Shown here piece by piece: positions 55,552 to 64,000 of a DNA stretch of 64,000 nucleotides. Origin of the DNA: Hyaloperonospora brassicae (taxonomy: Eukaryota; Oomycota; Peronosporomycetes; Peronosporales; Peronosporaceae); the NCBI GenBank assembly GCA_947650285.1, contig CANTFL010001287.1, positions 372,001 through 436,000 of the forward strand, written 5' to 3'. The position numbers and the translations under genes are program-made. How positions within the stretch are numbered: the stretch's first letter is position 1; every line of letters starts with the position of its first letter. The notes beneath the pieces were generated by a model. That model did not search any database. It saw nothing but the letters and a program-made list of their open reading frames with translations, and was not told the origin of the DNA.

Positions 55552-57159
55552 ATGGACCGGATCATGCCCACGACCACCACGTCCCCTGCCCACGTGCTGC
55601 TCTCGGGCGTCCTCTTGCCTGCATGCTGCCGACCACAGAGCGACGCCCGCACTGCCAATTGCCCATCTCCACGTCCATCACCTCGTCTACTGCATGCCCA
55701 ACTTGTACGCGTCAACGCTGTCGCAGGACTGAGTTACGTCGTCTGGCAGTGCACGTCTCACGTCTCACCTGCCAGCGCGTCGCCAGACGCTGCTCTACAG
55801 CCACGAATCACTCATTCGAAGTGGGTTTCGCAGCAACACGTGACCAGAGTTGATCCTGCTCCACCTGACACTAACGTGGCATTACGTCGTGGCCCGCACG
55901 ACTCGAAGTTTGACGTCGAGAACCCTCTCGTGGCGCTCTGGAGGTCGAGGAACAGTACGATCGGTCGTTTCACGGTCGCTACCGAGCGCATTCGCACGGG
56001 ACAACGAGCGTTCCAAGCTGCAGCATTTGCGGTCATTGTGCGACAAGCTCAAGTCGATCGACGGTGTCACTGGTGTTTTGTGAGGCTGTGCACAAAGGCG
56101 GTGCAGTGCGCCGACTGCGCGTTTGCACGATATTGTTCGCGTGACTGCTTATCAGCAGACGCGATGCTGCACGACTTTCAGTGTCCAGCTCTGCGAGATC
56201 TAAAGAGCAAGAAAGACCGTGACGGTGGTATAGGGGACGTGGAGACTGTGCGATTGGCGCTTGCGGTGCTGAGCATGGAGCAATTTGTCCGGAATCCTGA
56301 TGCGTTGAAGCAGTTGGTCGTTCATTGCGATGCAAGGGAAAAAGCACGGCATGCGGTCGAGTTTATCGTCACGAGCACGGGTCGAAGTTTGGATCGGAAA
56401 CACGTATGCAATACGCTAGAGCGCGTCCGGTGCAACGCTCATCCGCTGTATGTTGACGGCGTCACGTGCGTAGGCTCTGGCGTCTTTCCCGATGCCGCAA
56501 TGGCACTGAATCACTCGTGTCTTCCCAATGTAGCGCCCAGTTACGATCCACGCACTCGGACACTTGCTTTCCATGCTATTACCGATATTCTGCCGGGTCA
56601 TGCGGTAGAGTGTGCATACATTGACTTGTTGCAGACGACAACGAGACGTCAAGCGCTGCTTTCACAAGGGTTTGGCTTCACCTGTGTTTGCATACGCTGT
56701 ACAAATGAAGGCGCGTTGGTCACTACGGATGGACGAGCTGTGGTTGCTGAGAATGACGAAAAGAATCGGATCGAGACGCAAGTGATGGCGGAACTGATGC
56801 AATTGAACCAGTCTAGTCACGCTGGAGCGATGCAACGGCTTTCCCGACTGAAGATAGAGTGCGCGGACTTCTTCCAGCACAACCACGAAGCTCGATTTGC
56901 GCTTTACACCGTGGAACTGCAACTTGCCCGCGGTCGACGTGATTGGAAACGTGTCGTGAACGCGGCTGAGATGTTGTTGACGATCTGGACGCGATGCGGC
57001 CTTCCCGCGAATTATCACACGACCGAAACGCTGTACATGCAGATATACTGTGCCGCAAAGCGTGCTGGGATGGCAGACAAGGAGAAAACGTCGGCCCTGC
57101 AAGTGACTCGCATTCGGCAAATTTGTGGGTACGTGCACCCTGAAACAATGGTAGGTTGA
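55552..57159 (+). CDS. SMYD-type MYND-SET lysine methyltransferase
   Basis: 535 residues from the ATG at 55552. The frame extends slightly upstream only with non-ATG codons. The split SET domain begins near residue 123 (ENPLVALWRS, then IGRFTVATERIRTGQRAF). A MYND zinc finger at about 170-210 (CHWCF, CADCAFARYCSRDC, HDFQC) interrupts it. The SET core contains MALNHSCLPNVAPSY, the AdoMet-binding NHSC motif near 321, and HAVECAYIDLL; the post-SET Cys cluster is CVCIRC. A helical C-terminal region follows, as in SMYD proteins. The protein probably methylates lysines on histones or other proteins. The first 110 residues have no family counterpart, so the true start might be downstream or involve an unseen intron. 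Confidence 0.85.
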   Translation: MDRIMPTTTTSPAHVLLSGVLLPACCRPQSDARTANCPSPRPSPRLLHAQLVRVNAVAGLSYVVWQCTSHVSPASASPDAALQPRITHSKWVSQQHVTRVDPAPPDTNVALRRGPHDSKFDVENPLVALWRSRNSTIGRFTVATERIRTGQRAFQAAAFAVIVRQAQVDRRCHWCFVRLCTKAVQCADCAFARYCSRDCLSADAMLHDFQCPALRDLKSKKDRDGGIGDVETVRLALAVLSMEQFVRNPDALKQLVVHCDAREKARHAVEFIVTSTGRSLDRKHVCNTLERVRCNAHPLYVDGVTCVGSGVFPDAAMALNHSCLPNVAPSYDPRTRTLAFHAITDILPGHAVECAYIDLLQTTTRRQALLSQGFGFTCVCIRCTNEGALVTTDGRAVVAENDEKNRIETQVMAELMQLNQSSHAGAMQRLSRLKIECADFFQHNHEARFALYTVELQLARGRRDWKRVVNAAEMLLTIWTRCGLPANYHTTETLYMQIYCAAKRAGMADKEKTSALQVTRIRQICGYVHPETMVG

Positions 57160-60020
57160 GTTGGAGCTCAACGAAATGTTGTGCCAAGCATGGAAGTCCA
57201 CTTGCTGTCGCGCAGGTCACGTTTGCTTGGATCTGGTGAAATGGATGTCGTCACGTTTGCGCACATAATTCGTGCGCATGCCACGTGTGCTTCCCCAGAA
57301 GCTCACAGCTCAATGAATATGCTCGTGAACTGGAATGACTCAACGAGTTGACGTCTGTATGCGAAAAAAGCAGCTCAACAATGACGAGCGTTGCTATCAG
57401 TGCCACAAGCGCAGCTGATTCTGTGTACATCTCTGTGCCCCAGCGCGTGGTTCGTGCGTACTGAGTCCGTTCCCAGCACATGAGTACATCTCGGTCGATT
57501 CACAAGACAGCATATGTGCACGAGAATGCTGACATGATCACCGCTAGCTCGAGACGGTCTATCTTGCACCATTCTGTGCTCTGGCCAATGTTCCCCGCAA
57601 GATTCCTAGTGGTGCTTGCTGTCTCCAGGATGCGGAGCATGTACAGTTGCAGTGGCTCACGCAGTCAAAGAGGTAGCAAAGGACAGAAACGTTGGTCGCC
57701 GATCGATCCAATACTTCATCGTCCAGCGCTCAGTGCCAAACAACATGACACGATCGAGAAGAAGACGCAGCCAAAAGGAAGCAACAAACAGCGCAGCAAT
57801 TGACGTCCATCGAGAATGAAGAAGGGCCGTGAGGGTCGATCCGGTCATGTGCGCGCCATCGTCTCCGCTTTAACATTTGCCGCCACTTGCAGTCGACGAA
57901 ATGGTCTGCCGCAAAAAAGAAACCGCACCGTTTCGGCAGAAGAGCCAGCGGATCACCTGAGCGTGGCAGCCATCTGGTTTTCGCGCACAAGGGCATCGGC
58001 CCGTCTGGCGGATGTACGCCGAGCGCCATCATCATCAACCGCCGGGGCGAGGCAGCCTAACGCTACTTCACGGCACCTGTCGAACGCGCGGGAAGCAGTT
58101 TACAGCGCGACGAGCTGGTCACATCCGACCGTCTGTTCGGATCCGCATATCGGACGCGGTCCATCGCAGTCGGACGCGGCCGTCTGCTCACTTGAACAGC
58201 TGTGCAAGTTTTCTCGTCGCGCGGACCAGAGCCGTCGATGGTCGCAGAAAGGCTGAGGCCCTTTGCCCAGTCTTGCGACCAGCACACAAGTCGTCGTGCC
58301 AAGTGCCGTGACGTGTGCATCGTCATCATTCGCCATGCGGTTGGGAGTCTCTGTGGCGTCTGCTGCCTCGGACGATATGCTCGTCAGCAGTTGCACTGCA
58401 AAGCAGACACGTGGGGGTTGCAGGAACAGAAGAGCGCTGGTGCAGCTGTCGTTTCGCGCCACATGTCCGCGTCCATGGCCATCATCTTCCTGCACTCGCA
58501 TGGTCCACCAGACGGTATGAGTGAGAGGCTTCTGGGGTCAGAGTGTTGCTGCTTCTGTAGCAAATGTCAGGGGAAGAACGAGGCGGTCTCGTCATGTTTC
58601 GCACGAACGGACGCATGGGCGAGCAGCGCTCGACTAGCAATTAGTCTGCTGCCAAGTCCCATTAGCCACAAGACGTAGACGAGAGGTTTCGTGCTTTTGG
58701 TCTCAACGAGCTCGACGAAAGCGTCCTTGCGTTCCGGTGTGCCCTTCGATCCTGCCCAGGACTTTGGCCAGAGAACCGACGCTCGCTTGGTCTTTGCTGC
58801 CGTGGGCTTGACTGCCTTCTGACGGCGCTTTGCGTGAACGAGTGAGTGGCCGTAGGTTTGGTGGAAGAAGAGACGGGCGAAGTTCTTTGCTGGGTGCACC
58901 GGGAGTTGTGAACGACCGGCGACACCCAAACGGGAGGCGAGCACCACCTCATGCCACCGCAGCTCTCTCTGTATGCGAACACTGTGAGGTCCTACATAAA
59001 CACACGCGTCGAGTCTTTGTTCTCACGGTAGTAGGCCTTCCATCAGTCGGACTGCTAGGACCCGAAGCTACGTGGAACAGCCTCGTGGTGACGTTCAATC
59101 CGATCGAGTCGGACCTGTGAGTCGACTACGCGTGCACACCATGAGCAGGAGCAGACCACGTTCGACGAGACCACGTCGCCGGTGGTGGTACGCACTGCAT
59201 CGTCATGAGGTCATCGTCCACTGCAGCCACGCGACACACTGCGCACTGCGACCACACGGACGATCACAAGTGTCTGCTTCTCGACCGCTACTGCCGTGGA
59301 AGACAACTCGGAGGCTATGTACGTGTCCCATCGTTTCGGGAGACGCTCTGCTGAGCAGTAGGAGGACCTCCCGCGACCGACCGCTTTGATGAAACGCAGT
59401 GCTTTGCAACCAGCGAAAGAAAACGTATCGTTCGATGGGTGTGCGTTCCCGTATCCAGACGGACGACGATACCATGTGCTCCGGAAGCACTGGAGAAGCC
59501 ATCGATGTCAGTCTCCAGATGCCCTGTCGGGGAGCGACACCATCAGCTTCCAGCGAGTCAAATCGGTCGTTCATCTCGGCAGAGAGCGAGCGAGCGAGCG
59601 AGAGACCACGAGCAGCAAGAGGTCCACAGGAGCCAGTCAGCCACTTTGCGCTCGACTCGATTGGCTCGAGGCTTCCGAATAGCGGCTACTGTGGCAGCGA
59701 GCGGCTCAGTGGGCCGTGTAATCTCAACCCACTTCGGCCGTAAGAAGGAGCGCCCGCACGTTACACTAACATTCCGACGGTCGACTACCGGCCGACTATC
59801 GACCGATCCACTCGGCAGTCCGTCGTCAACGTTCGACACCGTCCCCCCCTTCTGCTGCTGCTTCTGCTGCTGCTGCTGCTGCTGCGTCTTTGGTCTCACA
59901 GCGCGGAACACGTCTTCGCTCGCTCGCTCGCGTCCTTCGTAGCACTCGCACGAGTTGCAGTACTCGTAGTAGCTCGTAAGTAGGACTTTGACTGGGAACG
60001 AACGTGTGGCTGCACGTTAA
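57160..60020. other. Intergenic region with a coding-like frame
   Basis: No complete gene resolved. A frame at 58567-58980 on the - strand has protein-like composition (NFARLFFHQTYGHSLVHAKR, then LVYVLWLMGLGSRLI) and may be an exon of an unidentified gene; I could not find consistent flanking exons. A CTG-rich tract is at about 59855-59885. The last 300 bp should hold the promoter of the pseudokinase gene. Confidence 0.35.
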
Positions 60021-60438
60021 ATGACCGGAGCGGCGTCTTCCGACGCGGACGAAAGCTCGACGATGGACTCAAAGTGGGTCCTCGTCGCCCTGTCGGTCGC
60101 GGCCGTTGGTCTGCTCACCGTCGGCTGCTGCTATTGGTGGCGCTGCGGGCTGCTGCTGTCGGCCGCGGCCGCTGAAGCGCTTCAATGGCTCGCGCGACGG
60201 CCACAGCGTCGAGTACGTGAACTGCGACCTGACGCCAGAGCTGCTGGCGATCGTCGCCGACAGCGCTCACCGCTCGTCCAGCGCCACGCGGTTCGGCACG
60301 CGCTTGTTCTACTACCTGCCCGGCATCTCGAGCGTGCCGTCCATGGACGTGTTCGACCAGTTCAGTCGACCACCTGACGCCCGGAAGTCGACCAGTGCTG
60401 CGACCACTGCAACGGCCACAGCTTCGCCCGCACTGGGC

Positions 60439-60469
<31 letters not shown>

Positions 60470-61578
60470 GCTTGCAGCTCTCACGCGACCGCCGAGACGA
60501 GCTCGAGCTCCACGCGCGCGTACTGGAGCAGTGTCGACTGCCGCCAGAGAGCGTCGAGGGCGGCGAATTACTGCACGAAGGCAGTTTTGCACTGGCGTTC
60601 CGAGCGACGCTGCAACTCGACGGTCAGCCTCGTCGGTCCGTGATCGTGAGGCGGCTGCTGCCGGAGCTCGTCGACCAGCAAACGTACCGTCGAGCGTTCG
60701 TGGCAGATATCGCACTGTGTGCTGCACTGGTGCACCCGCGGATCGTGGCCTTCGTGGGGGTCTTCGGCCCGACTCAGCGCGCGTACGACCTCGACGCGTC
60801 CTCGTGCTCGTCCGTTCTCTCGCTGCAGGAAGCGCAGCTGTCGGCCGTGACCGAGTACATGGCCAACGGCACGTTACGAGCGCTCTTGACGCTGCGGGGC
60901 CGCAACTCGCCCGACTTTGGCTGGTTCCAGTCGTCCGTCTCGATGCTCAAGCCCAAAGCACAGCTCGCGCTCGACATTGTGGATGCACTGGTCTACTTGC
61001 ACTCGCGCCCAGCAGGTCCCACCGCAGCGCTGCACCCGCCAGAGCTCAAGGCCCAACGGGTGCTGCTGTCCGAGCACTGCGACGCGAAGCTGTGCGCGTT
61101 CGGCCTTCGGAGAGCTGTGGGTGTCCAGGCCGCGTTTTCACGCAGCGATTTCTCTGTTGCGTGGCTGGCCCCCGAACTGCTACGGGGCGAGCCCCGAAGT
61201 GAACAGGCAGACGTGTACTCGCTCGGTGTGCTGCTCACGGAGCTCGACACGGGCAAACTGCCGTTTGAAGCAGGCGTCGACATGGACGACGGGATGGACG
61301 AGCAGCGGCAATTGGCGCTGCTCGTGAGCTCGGGCTCCATCCGTCCGGCCCTCTCGATGGACTGTCCGGTCCAGATCCAGGAACTCGTGCTGCGGTGTCT
61401 GAGCTTTTCGCCGCCGCAGCGTCCGCCCGCAGTTGAAGTGCAGCACACGTTACGCAAACTCATCAACGGCACGAGCGTTTGTACGCTGTCGCAGGCGTCG
61501 CTCGTGTCCGACATGTCGGTGCTCGATGGCACGTCAGGGCCCAGTGCGACGGCCCTCAGTGCTCTCTTTACGTCGTAA
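60021..61578 (+). CDS. Membrane-anchored TKL-like pseudokinase (frame break near the N-terminus)
   Basis: The ATG at 60021 starts a short acidic segment followed by a hydrophobic stretch (WVLVALSVAAVGLLTVGCCYW), a likely transmembrane helix. The kinase-like part (from about 60150 to 61578) is in the +1 frame, so a one-base indel, sequencing error in the GC-rich CTG repeats or an unseen intron must connect them. The kinase-like domain fits oomycete tyrosine-kinase-like proteins (LALDIVDALVYLHSR, WLAPELL, ADVYSLGVLLTELDTGKLPF, CLSFSPPQRPP). Key catalytic positions are lost: the ATP-Lys is Arg (60649-60651), HRD is replaced by HPP (61033-61041) and DFG by AFG (61096-61104). A run of nine Asp lies before the domain. 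Predicted role: catalytically dead scaffold or receptor-like regulator. Confidence 0.75.
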
Positions 61579-61721
61579 GGAGAGTCGGGACTACTTATAT
61601 TAGACAGACAGCCGAGCGAGGACCGTCAACCCCTGTAGCAAAGCGACTATCATCCCATAAACCAGTAAACTAGACGACGTCTGCAGCTCATACTGCATCG
61701 CCTCTGCTTTTCCAAATGAAT

Positions 61722-61742
61722 GATCGATCGATCGATCGATCG
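61722..61742. repeat. GATC tetranucleotide repeat
   Basis: About five tandem GATC units in the 3' flank of the pseudokinase gene. Confidence 0.85.
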
Positions 61743-61765
61743 CGCGACAGGTAAACTTGACACAT

Positions 61766-62760
61766 TCACGCGAGGAACTGAGGAAGAGCTAGAGGCGTAT
61801 CGAGAACACGCGTGTACACGTCGGACGGACAGCTACAGGTCCCATCTTCCACTTGAGCCTTTCGGATGACGTTGCTGAGGAAACGTACTGTCGTGCGAAA
61901 CGGATTGCGTCGGCAGAAAAGAGGCTCATGTCGACGGCAAGAACCCTTTGTGAGCCATTGGAAACGTAAGCCACATGTGAGTTCCTCGCTGCCGATGTGG
62001 TTGACTCGCAGTGGCTTTGTCGCTTGTCGGTAACGTCGTGCTGCGATGTGGAGACAGAGACTGCAGCCACGCAACCCCATCGACCCCATCATGAGACGGC
62101 GCTATCCACACACCACTGTCCACACTGTCGATTGCCATTGCGTAAATGTCCACACCTCATCTACCGCTTCGAGGTGATCGACCTCTTTAGTGCAACTCGC
62201 TGGTGCTTTCATCTGCACAGTTTGCGCACATCTGACCGTGGAGATGGACCGGTCGATGGCTTGAGATGATGGGCAGCGAAAAGGTGAGTGATGTCGCAGG
62301 TTCACGAGTCCGACGCTGCTGTGCGCGCCTCCACAACAGCACAGCTGGACTTGCTGGTGGAAACATCGACTTGTTGACGCGCGGTCGAAGCAGAGGTCGA
62401 AATCGCTATTCACACTGCTCAGCCGTCGAGCTACAGCAGACACTGCCGAGCCGCTCATGCGACTGCAGGTCCGACACCTACAAAGCTACGACAGCGTATG
62501 CTGTATTGCTCCCCGACGTCCATATCTTTCGGGCAAAAGAGACTTCCCCTCACAAGGTCGTGCCTGAGCGTGATTTCTTTTGCAGCCGTCGGCAGCGTAT
62601 ACAGAGAGGCAGCGCACGCCGCGTCAGCCGACGACGACCCGCCCGTCAGTCGTCCATCGTGTGACACGGCAGCAATCTGGTCGCTTCGGCGTCGAGCAAA
62701 GCCGCAAGTTGTCCGGCGCTATTGTCTGCCTCACCCTCAGCGGTTCTTTGTGACGGAAGA
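61766..62760 (-). CDS. Tentative multi-exon gene, unknown
   Basis: Several frames on the - strand look like exons joined by GT-AG introns. The clearest part: an exon ending at 62668 (EGEADNSAGQLAALLDAEAT), intron 62564-62667, exon 62478-62563 (HDLVRGSLFCPKDMDVGEQY), intron 62406-62477 (72 nt), then sequence from 62405. Downstream coding-like frames are at about 62220-62110 (KEVDHLEAVDEVWTFTQW) and 62080-61766 (FRTTVRFLSNVIRKAQVEDG), but their junctions are unresolved and the start is not found. No domain was recognised. Treat it as a lead for transcript mapping, not a final model. Confidence 0.3.
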
Positions 62761-63243
62761 AAGGGCTGTCAGCTCTATTGAGCCACCGGAACGCGGAGAG
62801 AGCGAGTTGCTGAGAACAGTCAGACAGCTGGTGACGCGTTTTTGCACAAGGGGTTCTCTCCGCGACGCGCGCACGGCTACAGTGCGTCCGCTCTTTGTGA
62901 TCTTTTTTTTGCGAGTGCAACATTGCAGTTCGAGCCTTTTGTGTATACGTCAGTCATTCGTGTGTGTATACCACCCACGTGTATCGCTCTTCCCGCCGCG
63001 ATGTGGTCTCGCGGACGAATTCTGCGGGGATGGGGTCTCGCAGACTGTGCCATCTGGGATTCCCTCCCTCCCCTACAAAGGCCAGCACTATGCACCCGCA
63101 CGAGGGGTCCTGCGGCCCGGATCTGCGACCACAAACACGAAAGAGGTTCTTGTTCCGCAGCTCACCGTTTGTATGCCGCCAAGCGCATTCGCGTGTTCAC
63201 GCGCCACTCGGTTGTTGTGCCGTCAGTTCACAAGCTGCCGCAC

Positions 63244-64000
63244 ATGAAACACACTTCTCCCATCGCGTCCCGTCCAGTCGTGCAGCAGCAGCAGCAGCAC
63301 CAGCCGCGTCACCAAACGCTCTCGAGCACCGACATGAACGGACCGCAGTACGCTTCGGCCATCCCCTTCATCCGCCGCAAACGGCCGCGCGCCATCGAGA
63401 CAAACGACCACCTGACCTGTGCTTTTCCTGCGCGCGCGTCAATAGAAGAGGCGCCCCGTGCACGGGTCTTGCCCGGACTCGCCGAGCTCTTGGCAGCGCA
63501 GCAGTCGCCCCCGCTCCTGCAATCGCAGTGGCGACCGACGCTGCCGAACGCGATCGAGCACGAGGACAAGACGCCGTGGCCGTCAGCAGTAGAGTATTAC
63601 CGCATCTTCTCGACGCCCGAGCCGGAGCGCAAGCTCCAAGTGTTTGACCTTGGCGTGGACCGTCGCGGCGTGCCTTTGCACCCCGAGTTCATCTACAACG
63701 ACCCCGTGTCGTGCATGTACTTTCTAAAGTGTTCCAAGTTGATAGGAAAAGGTTCGTTTGGTTTTCCACGGAAGAAGAAAGAGCTGCTGCGGCAACAGGT
63801 GGCGACGTTCGGCCACGCGAGAGCTGCGGTGATTGGTTTTCCGGCTACGAGCCAATCACAAAGCGCGAAGAAGCAGAAGAAGCTGCCCGACGCGAGCAAA
63901 GACTTTGAGTGGCGCAAAATGAGTTTTGTCACGGGTTTGCCGAAAAAACAGCCGCTCGTGCGGTACGTGACCGCCACGTGTTATAGTCGGGCGACCGAGC
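63244..64000 (+). CDS. Unknown protein, truncated by the window end
   Basis: An open frame of 252 codons from the ATG at 63244 to the window edge with no stop. The N-terminus has a short Gln run (residues 14-18), then a basic region FIRRKRPR that could act as nuclear localisation signal. Later segments have good protein character (PWPSAVEYYRIFSTPEPERK, LQVFDLGVDRRGVPLHPEFI, then DPVSCMYFLKCSKLIGKGSF and a Lys-rich stretch KKQKKLPDASKDFEWRKMSF). I recognise no domain in the visible part. It could be spliced further right. Divergent from the tentative gene at 61766-62760. Confidence 0.6.
   Translation, partial: MKHTSPIASRPVVQQQQQHQPRHQTLSSTDMNGPQYASAIPFIRRKRPRAIETNDHLTCAFPARASIEEAPRARVLPGLAELLAAQQSPPLLQSQWRPTLPNAIEHEDKTPWPSAVEYYRIFSTPEPERKLQVFDLGVDRRGVPLHPEFIYNDPVSCMYFLKCSKLIGKGSFGFPRKKKELLRQQVATFGHARAAVIGFPATSQSQSAKKQKKLPDASKDFEWRKMSFVTGLPKKQPLVRYVTATCYSRATE

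Noticed and set aside
62498..63247. A 249-codon frame on the + strand
   Set aside because: Cys/Ser/Arg-rich, opposite the better coding-like exons on the - strand and running into the start of the 63244 gene.

Overview
The window looks like an oomycete chromosome segment, most likely Peronosporales (Phytophthora or a downy mildew). The evidence is a secreted RxLR protein, short GT-AG introns of about 57 to 79 nt, AGC and TKL kinases with lineage-specific domain combinations, a MYND-SET protein and oomycete-type Gypsy and hAT elements. All coordinates and splice sites come from reading the sequence; no database search was possible. Start codons were set to ATG by eye. REGION 1 (1-11217) is a nest of LTR retrotransposons. 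A decayed 3' end of a Gypsy element lies on the + strand (1-2043, here Gypsy-A). It faces tail-to-tail a complete related element on the - strand (3220-11212, Gypsy-B) with 391-bp LTRs and a perfect 5-bp target duplication GTATT. Gypsy-B encodes gag, protease, reverse transcriptase, RNase H, integrase and a chromodomain, but carries one nonsense and two frameshift lesions. Two features are unusual: the whole element, coding and non-coding, is packed with short perfect inverted repeats, and a long antisense frame runs opposite the chromodomain and 3' region and is recognisable in both copies. REGION 2 (11218-18410) is sparse: a candidate RxLR-EDR effector (13086-13772) with an initiator-like sequence upstream, and a two-exon ATG101 autophagy gene (15177-16010). 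REGION 3 (18411-27383) is a full-length non-LTR retrotransposon on the - strand, bounded by a 13-bp target duplication and a 29-nt poly(A). Its ORF2 is endonuclease plus reverse transcriptase. Its ORF1 carries an RRM-like segment, a CCHC knuckle and an OTU-type cysteine-protease domain. REGION 4 (27384-42496) is a housekeeping cluster: retinoblastoma-family pocket protein (+), PH-domain AGC kinase (-), a small tentative spliced gene (-), PCH2/TRIP13 AAA+ ATPase with nine exons (+) and a DnaJ protein (-). REGION 5 (42497-64000) holds a decayed hAT-like transposon, an intact BED/hAT-derived single-copy-looking gene, an Arb2-FYVE-AGC kinase fusion (-), a SMYD-type MYND-SET protein, a TKL pseudokinase with a predicted membrane anchor, a tentative multi-exon gene (-) and a gene cut by the window end. 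WORKING TOGETHER: RB, PCH2 and ATG101 act in cell-cycle, meiotic/spindle-checkpoint and autophagy control; the kinases probably act in membrane-linked signalling. No operon-like logic is expected, and the genes are mostly convergent or divergent neighbours. The effector sits in the repeat-rich part, as is common in these genomes.
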